In this document: piece by piece, positions 10,519-19,149 of the stretch
How the letters are laid out: the number at the start of each line of letters is the position of its first letter
Position numbering within the stretch: the stretch's first letter is position 1
From: an uncultured Pelagibacteraceae bacterium
GTDB lineage: Bacteria; Pseudomonadota; Alphaproteobacteria; Pelagibacterales; Pelagibacteraceae
NCBI GenBank assembly: GCA_902590535.1
Contig: CACIXF010000002.1
Coordinates: 68,105-132,104 of the forward strand
Direction of reading: 5' to 3'
DNA: 64,000 nt
Made by a program: the position numbers and the translations under genes
The notes under the pieces: generated by a model
The model's input: the letters and a program-made list of their open reading frames with translations, nothing else
What the model was told of the DNA's origin: nothing
Databases searched by the model: none

Positions 10519-11444
10519 TTCGATTTATATACAGCAGTTTTAACTTGATGGTTACTGTTTAAATTTAAAATTATAGATGCATATTTCGGCATATTTTTGA
10601 ACATATTTTGAGTAATTCTTTGATAAGTTTGCATAAAATTAATCACATCTCCCTTGCTCATTATTTTATGACCACCCTTTTTCTTTGTTTTTAACCATAA
10701 CTTATGTTCCTGCTTTAATCTCCACTTTTGCAATAAACTAAAGTTTTTTGCTTTTAAGTAAATCATACAATTTAACTGTGAATATAGCTTTTTATATGTA
10801 GTTTTTAATTGTTGATTAACATATTTTCTCCAAACCAGTTTATGATCATTGGCCTTTTCCATAGAGTTTATAGATTTTTTTAACGTTTTGTTAGCTTCCG
10901 CTCTCGCTCCAACACACCACCCTTCAAAAATAATAATATCTGGTCTTTTATTAATTTTGTTCCATTTGTTTTTAGAAAATCTGTCATCAATTGCCTTATT
11001 AAAATTAGGTAATTTCATACTTTTAAATTTTTTTGCTTTAGATTTTTTAAAGAAATCCAACATCATATTGATATCATGAGTTCCGGGCACTCCTCTAGTA
11101 AGTAACATTGGGTGTACTTTTTTTGATAAAGCTATTCTTTCTTTTCTAGTTTTGTAAAAATCATCAATAGAAATCTTAAATACTTTTAATTTAAAATACT
11201 TTTCTAATATTATCTTTATTATGGAGCTAATAGTTGTTTTACCTGTTCCTTGTCCTCCAGCTAATCCAACAAAATAAGGTTTTTTGTTATTTGCTTTTTT
11301 TGCAATCCAAAAACATATTGGGATTAAAAAATTCTTAATCATCCCCTCCTTATTTCCAAACTTTTCGGTTGATGTTTCTTGTGATTTAATAAACTTAAAA
11401 CAATCTTTTTTAACTTTCTTAAAACACTCTTCAGATAATTTCAT
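10515..11444 (-). CDS. D-glycerate 3-kinase-like P-loop kinase
   Basis: A 309-aa P-loop protein resembling plant-type glycerate kinase (GLYK) and its bacterial relatives: Walker A GLAGGQGTGKTT at residues 60-71, then KISIDDFYKTR, RGVPGTHDINMM and IFEGWCVGARAE, in the order expected for that family. It would phosphorylate D-glycerate to 3-phosphoglycerate, a photorespiration or glyoxylate salvage step. The gene lies 6 nt from the GFA gene upstream and overlaps tolC-like downstream by 4 nt. Substrate assignment rests on family resemblance only. Confidence 0.8.
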   Translation of the reverse strand: MKLSEECFKKVKKDCFKFIKSQETSTEKFGNKEGMIKNFLIPICFWIAKKANNKKPYFVGLAGGQGTGKTTISSIIKIILEKYFKLKVFKISIDDFYKTRKERIALSKKVHPMLLTRGVPGTHDINMMLDFFKKSKAKKFKSMKLPNFNKAIDDRFSKNKWNKINKRPDIIIFEGWCVGARAEANKTLKKSINSMEKANDHKLVWRKYVNQQLKTTYKKLYSQLNCMIYLKAKNFSLLQKWRLKQEHKLWLKTKKKGGHKIMSKGDVINFMQTYQRITQNMFKNMPKYASIILNLNSNHQVKTAVYKSK

Positions 11445-11450
11445 TAGACT

Positions 11451-11816
11451 TTATTTTTCTTGATCCATTGGATGATTAAGACCATCAAAGTAAGCTACTT
11501 CTTTTAAATCTTCTACTTTAACCTCGTCTACACATCCCATATTAAATCCAGTCATAGTCGGTGCACTTCTAGGATTGTGATGAGTATAAATTCCACATTC
11601 AGTACAAAAATAATGGTTAGCTACTTTAGTATGATACTGATAAAGTTTTAATTTATCTGCTCCTTTAGTAACTTTAAAATCTTCATTCTTTACCATCCCC
11701 ATTGTTGCATTTTTTCTTTTACAAATAGAACAATTGCATCTTACAATTTTTGCTAATTCATTAACTGTAGCATTTATTTCTGCTTCAACAGCTCCACAAT
11801 GACAATTCAATTTCAT
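11451..11816 (-). CDS. GFA/CENP-V family zinc protein
   Basis: A 121-aa zinc-binding protein of the glutathione-dependent formaldehyde-activating (GFA) family. The cysteine pattern is complete: C5/C7 (CHC), C27/C29/C32 (CNCSIC) and C71/C74 (CTEC). The founding member promotes S-hydroxymethylglutathione formation, but most family members have no proven substrate, so a carbon-sulfur lyase or aldehyde role is only a family-level guess. It follows the VOC gene by 11 nt and precedes the glycerate kinase by 6 nt; all are probably cotranscribed. Confidence 0.85.
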   Translation of the reverse strand: MKLNCHCGAVEAEINATVNELAKIVRCNCSICKRKNATMGMVKNEDFKVTKGADKLKLYQYHTKVANHYFCTECGIYTHHNPRSAPTMTGFNMGCVDEVKVEDLKEVAYFDGLNHPMDQEK

Positions 11817-11827
11817 ATATCTCCTTT

Positions 11828-12211
11828 TTATTTTAAAACACTTTTTGCTGCAATCTTATTTCCGTCTAAGTCGCGGATATACCCATAGTAATTTCCATCT
11901 TTTCTAACCCCTGGTGCCCCCTCATCTGTTGCTCCTTTCGAAATTGCAATCTCATAAAATTTTTCTACTGCCTCTTTAGACTCTGCTAACAGTGTTACTT
12001 GTGATCCATTGCCCATGGTCGCTGGTTTACCATTAACTGGATTGGTTATATAAAATATTACTTTCTCAGGTTCGCTTGAATGAGCATAACCAATATATTT
12101 TTCTGTTATTAGAATTTTTTTTAAATTTAATGGTTCAAAAGCAGCATCATATAGCTCGCTTGATTTCTTATAATCATTAGAACCAACCATTACAAAATCT
12201 AAAATACTCAT
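11828..12211 (-). CDS. VOC-family (glyoxalase-like) protein
   Basis: A 127-aa single-module VOC protein when started at ATG 12211 (MSILDFVMVGSNDYKKSSEL). A 22-residue upstream extension is possible but looks like translated intergenic DNA. Features: N-terminal strand, YDAAFEPLNL helix, GNGSQVTLLAES, and the terminal YYGYIRDLDGNKIAA hairpin typical of lactoylglutathione lyase-related proteins. The substrate is unknown. It may have the GFA neighbour as an aldehyde/thiol-chemistry partner. It is divergent from umuDC. Confidence 0.75.
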   Translation of the reverse strand: MSILDFVMVGSNDYKKSSELYDAAFEPLNLKKILITEKYIGYAHSSEPEKVIFYITNPVNGKPATMGNGSQVTLLAESKEAVEKFYEIAISKGATDEGAPGVRKDGNYYGYIRDLDGNKIAAKSVLK

Positions 12212-12351
12212 AATCAAATTAAAATTTATATAACTTAATAACCAACTTAAACTACTAGTGGTTGAAGTTATCCACAAGCATACAAAATGTAGTTTGGATG
12301 TTCACGTTTTGATTCACTTTTGATTCAGTTACAGACTCAAAATACAACCTC

Positions 12352-12398
12352 TTGAGTGTATTGTATAAATAGTCTATAAATTAGAACAAAACAAGAAC
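12352..12398 (+). promoter_or_regulatory. umuDC promoter with SOS (LexA-type) box
   Basis: TTGAGT (12352-12357), a 17-bp spacer and TATAAA (12375-12380) form a good sigma70-type promoter. A perfect alphaproteobacterial SOS box GAAC-N7-GAAC occupies 12384-12398, covering the expected start point near 12387 and ending at the base before the umuD ATG (12399). The leader would be about 12 nt with no Shine-Dalgarno. Repressor binding would block initiation. Confidence 0.85.
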
Positions 12399-12794
12399 AT
12401 GAAACTAACAATCCCTTATTATCTACATAAAGCAGGCGCTGGTTTTCCTTCCCCCGCTACTGATTATATCGAAGAAGATATTGATCTGAACATGCATTTA
12501 ATAAGAAATGTTCCGGCAACTTTCATCATCAGAGTTCAAGGAAAATCAATGGTCGATGTTAGAATTAATGATGGTGACTTATTGGTAGTTGATAAAAGTT
12601 TAAAACCAAAAAACTTTTCAACGGTGATTGCAAATGTTCATGACGAACTTGTAGTTAAAACTTTAGTTCAAGAACGAGATAAAAAATTTTTAACTTCTGG
12701 ATCTAAAGAATTTTCTGACAGAATTTTAATTAATGAAGAACAAGATATTTTTATTTGGGGAGTTGTTACTTATGTCATCCATTCTACGTACTAA
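12399..12794 (+). CDS. umuD: UmuD-like S24 peptidase
   Basis: SOS mutagenesis accessory protein; RecA filament-stimulated self-cleavage gives UmuD', which joins UmuC as DNA polymerase V. The 131 aa show the cleavage site A14-G15 followed by FPSPATDY, catalytic S50 (QGKSM) and K87 (VVKT), a 37-residue spacing equal to that in E. coli UmuD (S60/K97). The arm before the cleavage site is only 14 residues against 24 in E. coli. It overlaps umuC by 23 nt. A perfect SOS box immediately upstream supports damage control. Confidence 0.92.
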   Translation: MKLTIPYYLHKAGAGFPSPATDYIEEDIDLNMHLIRNVPATFIIRVQGKSMVDVRINDGDLLVVDKSLKPKNFSTVIANVHDELVVKTLVQERDKKFLTSGSKEFSDRILINEEQDIFIWGVVTYVIHSTY

Positions 12795-14049
12795 AAAAAT
12801 AGCATTAATTGATTGTAATTCTTTTTATGTTTCATGCGAAAGGTTATTTAATCCAAAAATAAGAAGAAAGCCTGTTGTTGTTTTATCTAATAACGATGGT
12901 TGCATCATTTCAAGATCAAATGAAGCAAAAGCTTTAGGAATTAAAATGGGTGAGCCCTACTTTAAAGCAAAAGATATTATTCTTAAAAATAAAGTTGAGG
13001 TTTTTTCTTCAAACTATTCTTTATATGGAGATTTATCGAGAAGAGTGATGCGAACTCTTAAACGATTTAATTCAGAAATAGAAGTTTATTCAATTGATGA
13101 AGCATTTTTAGATTTATCAAACTTTCCTGATAGCGAAGTAGAAAAAATTGGAAAAGAAATTAGAGAAACAGTTTTACAATGGACAGGTATTCCAACCAGT
13201 ATCGGAATAGCAAATACAAAAACTTTAAGTAAAGTTGCAAATCATATCGCAAAGAAAAAACAATCTGGAGTTACCAGTTTAATTGGTATTGAAAACTTAG
13301 ATCCTATTTTAGAAAAAGTTGAAATTAATGATGTGTGGGGAGTTGGAAGACAACTAACTAAGTTTTATCAAAAACATGGAATTTATAATGCTAAACAACT
13401 TAAAAATAAATCTAATACCTGGATTAAGAAAAGTTCAAATGTTTTAAGTTCAAGAACCGCAATGGAGCTTAGAGGAATTTCTTGTATTGGATTAGAGACC
13501 ACTACAACTAAAAGAAAAAGCTGTGTTGTTTCAAGATCATTTGGAAAAAGAATTGAAACTTTTCAAGAATTAAAAGAAGCAGTTGCAAATTATTGCTTAA
13601 ATGCCTCTGAAAAAATTAGATCAGAGTCATTAGTTGCAAAAGCAATTACTGTATTTGTAAGAACTAGTCCTTTTCAAAGAAACTTTGGTTACTATTCAAA
13701 TGCAAAGACCGTTGATTTTCCAATTGCAACAAACAACAGTATTGAAACAGTTAAGACAGCAGTTTCAATATTAGAAAGTATTTTTAAAAATGGTTACCGT
13801 TATCAAAAAGCAGGTGTGATGCTAACAGGGTTATCGAATGCTAGTGATAAAACAAATTTATTTACTTCTGAAAAAGATGAAAAAATAAATAGCTTAATGA
13901 GATCAATTGATAATACTAATCACCGATATGGAAGATCTACTTTAAGTGTTGCTAGTGCTGGAGTTCATAAAAAATGGAACATGAGAAGGCAATATTCCTC
14001 TAAACTTGATACTGCTGACTTCTATAGTTTGCCAACTATTAGAGGTTGA
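12772..14049 (+). CDS. umuC: Y-family DNA polymerase V catalytic subunit UmuC
   Basis: Translesion polymerase. I take ATG 12772 ([19 protein letters not shown]) as the start, giving 425 aa as in the family; the longer frame lies wholly in umuD. Catalytic carboxylates: D14 in the palm strand ALIDCN and D109/E110 in [11 protein letters not shown]. Helix-hairpin-helix segment [10 protein letters not shown] and the little-finger domain follow. The 23-nt overlap with umuD indicates coupled translation. With RecA in the same window, the polymerase V core set is present. Confidence 0.95.
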   Translation: MSSILRTKKIALIDCNSFYVSCERLFNPKIRRKPVVVLSNNDGCIISRSNEAKALGIKMGEPYFKAKDIILKNKVEVFSSNYSLYGDLSRRVMRTLKRFNSEIEVYSIDEAFLDLSNFPDSEVEKIGKEIRETVLQWTGIPTSIGIANTKTLSKVANHIAKKKQSGVTSLIGIENLDPILEKVEINDVWGVGRQLTKFYQKHGIYNAKQLKNKSNTWIKKSSNVLSSRTAMELRGISCIGLETTTTKRKSCVVSRSFGKRIETFQELKEAVANYCLNASEKIRSESLVAKAITVFVRTSPFQRNFGYYSNAKTVDFPIATNNSIETVKTAVSILESIFKNGYRYQKAGVMLTGLSNASDKTNLFTSEKDEKINSLMRSIDNTNHRYGRSTLSVASAGVHKKWNMRRQYSSKLDTADFYSLPTIRG

Positions 14050-14079
14050 TTTATCTAGTTTTTTTAATAAAAAAGAGGC

Positions 14080-14301
14080 ATGCAAAACCAAGAAATAGTC
14101 AAAATAATTGAAAACCTTAAAGGGCGAAGAGATTATGAGGAAAAAAGAGCCTCTAAATTAGGTTTTGCTTCTCTTTATGATTACTTTGAAGACAAGATTT
14201 CAAAGAAACAAAAAGCTCTCGAAGACGAACAAAAAGAATTAGAAGCTGCAAAAGCTGAAGATCAACCAAAAGCTGCTAAAAAAAGCTGCGGTTGCTGCTA
14301 A
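14080..14301 (+). CDS. Small charged protein with CGCC tail
   Basis: I do not recognise this 73-aa protein. It starts 31 nt after umuC on the same strand. Residues 1-35 contain a basic/aromatic stretch (KGRRDYEEKRASKLGFASLYDYFEDKI), 36-65 a likely helix rich in K, E and A, and the end is KKSCGCC, a cluster of three cysteines that could bind metal or form a redox-active thiol site. No signal peptide. It may be cotranscribed with umuDC or be independent; no terminator is obvious between them. Confidence 0.65.
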   Translation: MQNQEIVKIIENLKGRRDYEEKRASKLGFASLYDYFEDKISKKQKALEDEQKELEAAKAEDQPKAAKKSCGCC

Positions 14302-14308
14302 AGATTTA

Positions 14309-15694
14309 TCATTTACCTTTTTTAAATGGATCGTGCAGTAGTTTTTTGTGATTATATTTGTATTTTTTATTATTATAATGAAGGGAATTAACAACTAGTA
14401 TTCTTGAATTTTCTACATCAATTAAAATCATATTCCCGCCATAGCCACCCATACCAAATATAATTTTGTCTTTTAATCCTGGAAAATCCATATGAAATTG
14501 ACCCCCGTACGATTTTGTACGATTAAATAAGGGCTCTTCTTTTTCTTTGCTTCCTTTTGGTATTCTTCTTTCGTAAATCTCTTTTAAATATTTTCCAACA
14601 CAAGTATCATTCTGATAATCATCCATTATAGCTTTTGCAATTCTAAGATAGTCAAATCTTGTTGCCATTATGTTAGGATGTCCATTTCCAAAATGTTCTT
14701 TAAGACTAGTATAGCCATAACGAATGCTATTTTTGATCTTTATTTTATCATTGAAAACTTTGCTATAAAATTTTTCATAATCTTCACCGATTTTAAATTT
14801 CATATAGTTTAAAATTAACTGAGTGACAAATCCATTGTAATTGTATCTTTCCTTAGATTTTTTTGTATTTTTATTTCTAAAGAATAAGCGCATTGTTGTT
14901 TCAATATCTCTATCTTCATATGCGCCTAATTTACTAGTACCATCTTCAAACTCATCGATATATTTTTGATCACCAGTATTCATATTTAAAAAATTAATTA
15001 ATTTTTGATCATGATAAAGTGAATCTTTTATTATAGGCCAGTCATTTACTCTTGCATCAACTCCATCAATATAACCCTCACATATGGCGTGGCCTACTAA
15101 ATAAGAAGTTACTGACTTACCCATCGACATTGAATAAAATTTTGTTTCATTATTCAAAAACTCTCCTAATCTTTCTTTAGGAGAAAGTTCGTCAATTAAT
15201 ACTTCACCATCTTGATAATATAAATAACTAAGGATGCCTTTGGTTTTCATTTGTTTTTTTAAAAATTCATCTTCAATTAAGTTGAATTTAAAATCGTAGG
15301 AATCATTTGTAGGTTTAAACTCTTTTAAATGTCCACCTCTATCTCTATATGAGTATTTCCATAAATAATAAATCAGGGTGTCTCTATTTGGGTTTGCATG
15401 ATAAGTAATATTGGTACCTGATAATGCTTTATTTTTAATTTTAATGTCTAAATTGTTCATTAGTCTCATTTTGCCTTCTGGATAATTTCCACATTCCTCA
15501 TGTAACCAGCTAGCACTATTTTTTTTTAATGTTGCACAATAATCAACCGGTTCACCTCCATTTTTTAAATATTGAGAGTGACCATTTTCCGAAAGCCATT
15601 TATTGAATTTCATTTGATTGAACCACTCAGAAGCAAATAGATTGCTTGAAGTTAATAAGCTTAAAGTAATGATTAGTAATATTTTTTTAATCAT
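14309..15694 (-). CDS. Exported beta-lactamase-fold serine hydrolase (paralog 1)
   Basis: A 461-aa secreted protein: signal peptide MIKKILLIITLSLLTSSNLFA, then a serine hydrolase with the SxxK motif S190-M-G-K193 followed by a helix (SVTSYLVGHAICEGYI), a YNYN segment at 284-287 where the catalytic tyrosine motif is expected, and a C-terminal glycine-rich strand region (GMGGYGGNMILIDVENSRI). These fit class C beta-lactamase/esterase relatives (penicillin-binding-like, family VIII esterases, NylB type). It is paralogous to the gene at 24573-25718 but has about 80 extra residues at the N-terminus. Substrate unknown; ester or amide hydrolysis in the periplasm is inferred. Confidence 0.8.
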   Translation of the reverse strand: MIKKILLIITLSLLTSSNLFASEWFNQMKFNKWLSENGHSQYLKNGGEPVDYCATLKKNSASWLHEECGNYPEGKMRLMNNLDIKIKNKALSGTNITYHANPNRDTLIYYLWKYSYRDRGGHLKEFKPTNDSYDFKFNLIEDEFLKKQMKTKGILSYLYYQDGEVLIDELSPKERLGEFLNNETKFYSMSMGKSVTSYLVGHAICEGYIDGVDARVNDWPIIKDSLYHDQKLINFLNMNTGDQKYIDEFEDGTSKLGAYEDRDIETTMRLFFRNKNTKKSKERYNYNGFVTQLILNYMKFKIGEDYEKFYSKVFNDKIKIKNSIRYGYTSLKEHFGNGHPNIMATRFDYLRIAKAIMDDYQNDTCVGKYLKEIYERRIPKGSKEKEEPLFNRTKSYGGQFHMDFPGLKDKIIFGMGGYGGNMILIDVENSRILVVNSLHYNNKKYKYNHKKLLHDPFKKGK

Positions 15695-15855
15695 GTTGTC
15701 TTTCTTTTAAAAATTAATTTTTTTGTTGTCCCTTTTTTTAAAAGTCAGCACAACCAGACTTCGGTTAGATATAATCAAACTTAATTTTTATTAATTATAA
15801 TGTCAATAAACAGAAACCTTTTTACAATATAACTAAGTTAAACTAATATAAATTT

Positions 15856-16641
15856 ATGGGTTTTTATCAGCCAGAAAAATTACCTAAGTTAATGGTAGCT
15901 CCAAATGGAGCTAGAAAAATAAAAAAAGATCATCCAGCTGTTCCATTAACAATTAGCGAAACAGTAGAAACAGCAAAATCTTGTTACGAAGCTGGCGCCG
16001 GTGCAATACACTTGCATGTTAGGGATAAGGAAGGACAACACGTCTTGGATGCTGGTCTTTACAAAGAAGCATTAAACGAATTAGAGCATCAGGTGCCAAA
16101 TATGCATATACAGGTTACTACAGAAGCAGTTGGTAAATACTCTCCGGCTGATATGAGAAAACTTGCATACGATGTAACGCCACCAGGGGCGTCAATTGGA
16201 ACATCAGAATTAATCCCTTCAAGAAATCCAGAAAACGAGGATATTAAACTTTACAAGTATTTAACTGAAGCAGGAACAAAAGTTCAACACATACTTTATC
16301 AGCCTGAAGATATAGATTTGTTAATCAAATTACTTAATAAAGCAGAAATTCAAATTAATGGGGCTTGGTGTTTATTTGTTATTGGTCATTATAGTGGAAG
16401 AATAAGTTATCCAGAAAATATTTCTTTATTTATAAAAAAAATGGAAGAACACAATATAAAACTTGATTGGTCAATATGTGCCTTTGGAAAAGAAGAAATG
16501 AGCTGTCTAGAAAAAGCTGTGAGCCTTGGAGGTAAAATAAGAGTTGGATTTGAAAATTCATTATTCATGCCCAATGGTGAAATTGCATCTGATAATCATA
16601 TGAAAGTTGATGCAATAAATAAATTGTTTAAATTAAGCTAA
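15856..16641 (+). CDS. BKACE-family beta-keto acid cleavage enzyme
   Basis: A member of the DUF849 family, whose studied members condense a beta-keto acid with acetyl-CoA and cleave it to acetoacetate plus a new acyl-CoA (Kce in lysine fermentation). Metal ligands are visible: H52 and H54 in AIHLHVRD and E233 in RVGFENSL. It is 261 aa, slightly short for the family. It is the only plus-strand gene between 14309 and 21135 and converges with the flavin monooxygenase, overlapping it by 9 nt. Its neighbours are ring-cleavage enzymes, so it may act on a late product of that pathway (inference). The beta-keto acid substrate cannot be predicted. Confidence 0.85.
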   Translation: MGFYQPEKLPKLMVAPNGARKIKKDHPAVPLTISETVETAKSCYEAGAGAIHLHVRDKEGQHVLDAGLYKEALNELEHQVPNMHIQVTTEAVGKYSPADMRKLAYDVTPPGASIGTSELIPSRNPENEDIKLYKYLTEAGTKVQHILYQPEDIDLLIKLLNKAEIQINGAWCLFVIGHYSGRISYPENISLFIKKMEEHNIKLDWSICAFGKEEMSCLEKAVSLGGKIRVGFENSLFMPNGEIASDNHMKVDAINKLFKLS

Positions 16642-18093
16642 TAAAAATAAATTCTTATTTAAATAAGAATTAAAATTTTTAACCGATGTACATGAAGAGA
16701 GAATAAATCTATCGGGTCTCACTATAACAGCTTTACAGTTATGTTCCTTAAAAAAGAGTTCTAAGTTTTTAATATTTTTAGATTTTATTAATTTAATTTT
16801 TGAAGATATATTTTTTTTAATTTTATCAGATATAATTAAAGCAGGTTTTAAAGAAAACTTTTCATCTAATTTTTTATTTTTCTTAATTACAATTTGTGGA
16901 AAAATTTTTCCTCGAAACTTATCTTTTAAATCACCTAAGCCATGTCCAAGTCTAGGTTTTATTGATTTCATACTTTTTCTACCTTTGCTATCTGCAGAAA
17001 TATTATTAGTTATCGGGGACTTTCCTACTGCATTTACAAATTCTCCCATACGCATCGTAGTTTCTATGTACTCTTTAACATTTGAAGATCTTTCAGATTG
17101 GTAAGTATTTAAAAGCTTATCATCATGTTTTTTTTTTAAACAATGTGAAATCTTCCATGCAAGATTTGAAACGTCTCTTATACCTGCACACATTCCTTGA
17201 CCCATAAATGGTGGCATCAAATGAGCTGCATCTCCAGCTAAAAAAATTCTCCCTTTTTTCCAGCTTTTAGCTAGTGCTGATTGAAATGTGTATATTGTTT
17301 TTCTCTCCATTCGAGCTTCTTGTTTTTTAAGCCAAGGCTTTAAAAAATTCCAAATATACTTATCAGAAAGAATGGTTTCTATTTTTTCAGTTTTTTTAAT
17401 TGCAAACTCCCATCTTCTTCTTTTACCCACGTTTCTACAATAAGTAGCGGGTCTTGTAGGATTTGAATATTGAATAGTCCTGTCAGGTAAACTTTTCTTA
17501 TTTTTATTTAATATTAAATCTATTACTGCCCATTTTTGAGTAAAACCAAGATTATTCATTTTTGTTTTCATTTGTGATCTTGTTATTGAATTAGCTCCAT
17601 CACAACCAATTAAATATTTTGATTTTATTTCAAATATTTTTTTTGAATTAATGTCTTCAAACCTGATATCTACATCATTTTTGTTATTCATGATTTTTAT
17701 GACATTAGAACTTTGTTTAATCTCAACCTTTTTGTAAGATTTTAGTTTCTTTCTAAGTTCTCTTTCTAAATGAGGTTGGTTAAATCTATAACTAGGATAC
17801 CATCCATTCTCTGTGATTTCTCTTGGTCTTGGCCAATCTAAAATTACTCTATTTTTTTTATCAACAAACTTTGTTCCTTTATTAATTATTGTATGTTTTA
17901 AAAAAGTGTTGGTTATACCAATTGTTTCAAACACTCTCATAACCTCGTCATCAAAGTGTACTGCTCTTGGCAATGGATAAAAACTTTTTTCCTTTTCCAA
18001 AACTAAAATTGAAAAACCGTGTAGAGCTAATAAATTTGCTAAAGTGCCTCCTGTTGGACCAAAACCTACAATTACAACATCATACTTTTTCAT
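16633..18093 (-). CDS. FAD-dependent aromatic hydroxylase (MhpA-like)
   Basis: A 486-aa group A flavin monooxygenase of the p-hydroxybenzoate/3-(3-hydroxyphenyl)propionate hydroxylase type. Motifs: FAD dinucleotide fold G10-F-G-P-T-G15, the IGCDGANS (DG) motif for FAD/NAD(P)H, and GDAAHLMPPFMGQGMCAG near residue 288. Such enzymes add an ortho hydroxyl to a phenol, giving the catechol that an extradiol dioxygenase opens; that dioxygenase is encoded 19 nt upstream. The C-terminal thioredoxin-like part is lysine-rich and divergent. Exact substrate unknown. Confidence 0.88.
   Translation of the reverse strand: MKKYDVVIVGFGPTGGTLANLLALHGFSILVLEKEKSFYPLPRAVHFDDEVMRVFETIGITNTFLKHTIINKGTKFVDKKNRVILDWPRPREITENGWYPSYRFNQPHLERELRKKLKSYKKVEIKQSSNVIKIMNNKNDVDIRFEDINSKKIFEIKSKYLIGCDGANSITRSQMKTKMNNLGFTQKWAVIDLILNKNKKSLPDRTIQYSNPTRPATYCRNVGKRRRWEFAIKKTEKIETILSDKYIWNFLKPWLKKQEARMERKTIYTFQSALAKSWKKGRIFLAGDAAHLMPPFMGQGMCAGIRDVSNLAWKISHCLKKKHDDKLLNTYQSERSSNVKEYIETTMRMGEFVNAVGKSPITNNISADSKGRKSMKSIKPRLGHGLGDLKDKFRGKIFPQIVIKKNKKLDEKFSLKPALIISDKIKKNISSKIKLIKSKNIKNLELFFKEHNCKAVIVRPDRFILSSCTSVKNFNSYLNKNLFLLA
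16650..16671 (+). terminator. AT-rich palindrome after the BKACE gene, possible terminator
   Basis: A perfect 22-bp palindrome (half-site AATTCTTATTT) begins 8 nt after the BKACE stop and is followed on the plus strand by AAAATTTTT. It lies inside the last codons of the convergent monooxygenase gene. Stem without GC-rich core, so termination is a guess. Confidence 0.35.
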
Positions 18094-18112
18094 TTACAAA
18101 ATAATAATCCTG

Positions 18113-19087
18113 TTATTTTTTGTTTATAGTATTTGAATATAACCAAGGGCAATCAATAAAAAGTGGTGCTTGTTTTCCTTCTGAAGCGGTTTCTAATCTT
18201 TTATTTCTAAATTTCATTCTTTCTTCATCAGGTAAATATAATCTTTCATGTCCCCAAAAACTTGGTCCTTCAAAAGTTTCAATGGGTTTCCATGTTTTTG
18301 GATCAATAATTCTTCCACCCCAACCATTTTCAATAAAAAAACCAGATGGTGTTATTGAATAAAATGAAGTCATATAATCATTCGTATGTCTACCTAAAGT
18401 GTAAGCTATTTTATTGTCTTCATATTGTAGCAGGTCATATCCTTGGCCAACATCATCAAGACTATTGTATTCTACCATAAAATGATGGAAGCCTGTTCTC
18501 CCTGATCCAAATAATGCTAAACTATGATGTCTGCCGTTAACATGAAAAAAACATAAAGAAATAGGTGTGTGACTGTAGTCACTAATTTTAAATCCTAAAA
18601 CCTCTGTATAAAATGGTATCAAATCATCAATTTTTTTTACATGAACAACTGCATGACCCATACCTAATGCTCCAGTTTTAAATCCTGATATTGGACGACC
18701 TGGTTTAAATGGATCATTGTCATTCATCGGATTATAAACTAATTCAATTCTATTTCCTTGTGGATCATTGAAGTAAATTAAATCTTCTACAAATCTCTTA
18801 TCTGCAAATGAATTGTTTCCTTGATTTACCTTAATATTATTTTGTTCTAGTTTTGAAGCAAAAGATTCTAAGTCTTCTTTATTTTCAACTTCCCAACCTA
18901 AAAATCCAAGATTATCCCCTTTATCACCAGTTATAGTTAAACGTTGTTTTTGATCGTCCATTCGAAAAGATAAAATACCTTTTCCTCTATCCACTAGTTG
19001 CATTCCTAAATTTTTTTGACTGTAATAAGACCAGTCTTCAAATTTATCTGAATTTACTCCAATGTAGCTTAGAGCTTTGATTGCCAT
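18113..19087 (-). CDS. Type I extradiol ring-cleavage dioxygenase
   Basis: A 324-aa two-domain VOC dioxygenase like BphC/2,3-dihydroxybiphenyl 1,2-dioxygenase, opening a catechol next to its hydroxyls with Fe(II) and O2. The C-terminal domain has the ligand triad H145 (GMGHAVVHV), H201/H202 (FHHFMVE) and E253, and the whole extradiol signature from G232 (GRHTNDYMTSFY) through TPSGFFIE. The N-terminal domain is the non-catalytic VOC repeat. Encoded between the dctP binding protein and the flavin hydroxylase on one strand; the three probably form one catabolic unit. Confidence 0.9.
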   Translation of the reverse strand: MAIKALSYIGVNSDKFEDWSYYSQKNLGMQLVDRGKGILSFRMDDQKQRLTITGDKGDNLGFLGWEVENKEDLESFASKLEQNNIKVNQGNNSFADKRFVEDLIYFNDPQGNRIELVYNPMNDNDPFKPGRPISGFKTGALGMGHAVVHVKKIDDLIPFYTEVLGFKISDYSHTPISLCFFHVNGRHHSLALFGSGRTGFHHFMVEYNSLDDVGQGYDLLQYEDNKIAYTLGRHTNDYMTSFYSITPSGFFIENGWGGRIIDPKTWKPIETFEGPSFWGHERLYLPDEERMKFRNKRLETASEGKQAPLFIDCPWLYSNTINKK

Positions 19088-19105
19088 TAAAATTCCTTAA
19101 ATTAA

Positions 19106-19132
19106 ATGAGCCCACATAAAATGTGGGCTCAT
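19106..19132 (-). terminator. Strong stem-loop between dctP and the dioxygenase gene
   Basis: A 12-bp perfect stem (ATGAGCCCACAT / ATGTGGGCTCAT) with an AAA/TTT loop lies 18 nt past the dctP stop on the minus strand, with a short T-rich run after it. Either a partial terminator or a 3' stabiliser that leaves the binding-protein message more abundant than the downstream catabolic genes. Confidence 0.6.
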
Positions 19133-19149
19133 AAATAGTGTGTGTTATT

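Noticed and set aside
12269..12277. Perfect DnaA box TTATCCACA in the umuD/VOC gap
   Set aside because: Single copy with no cluster, no AT-rich unwinding element arrangement and no origin genes nearby; a 9-mer is expected by chance in a window of this size.
12300..12314. Second possible SOS box (GTTC-N7-GATT) upstream of umuD
   Set aside because: Two mismatches in one half-site and far from the promoter; not distinguishable from background.
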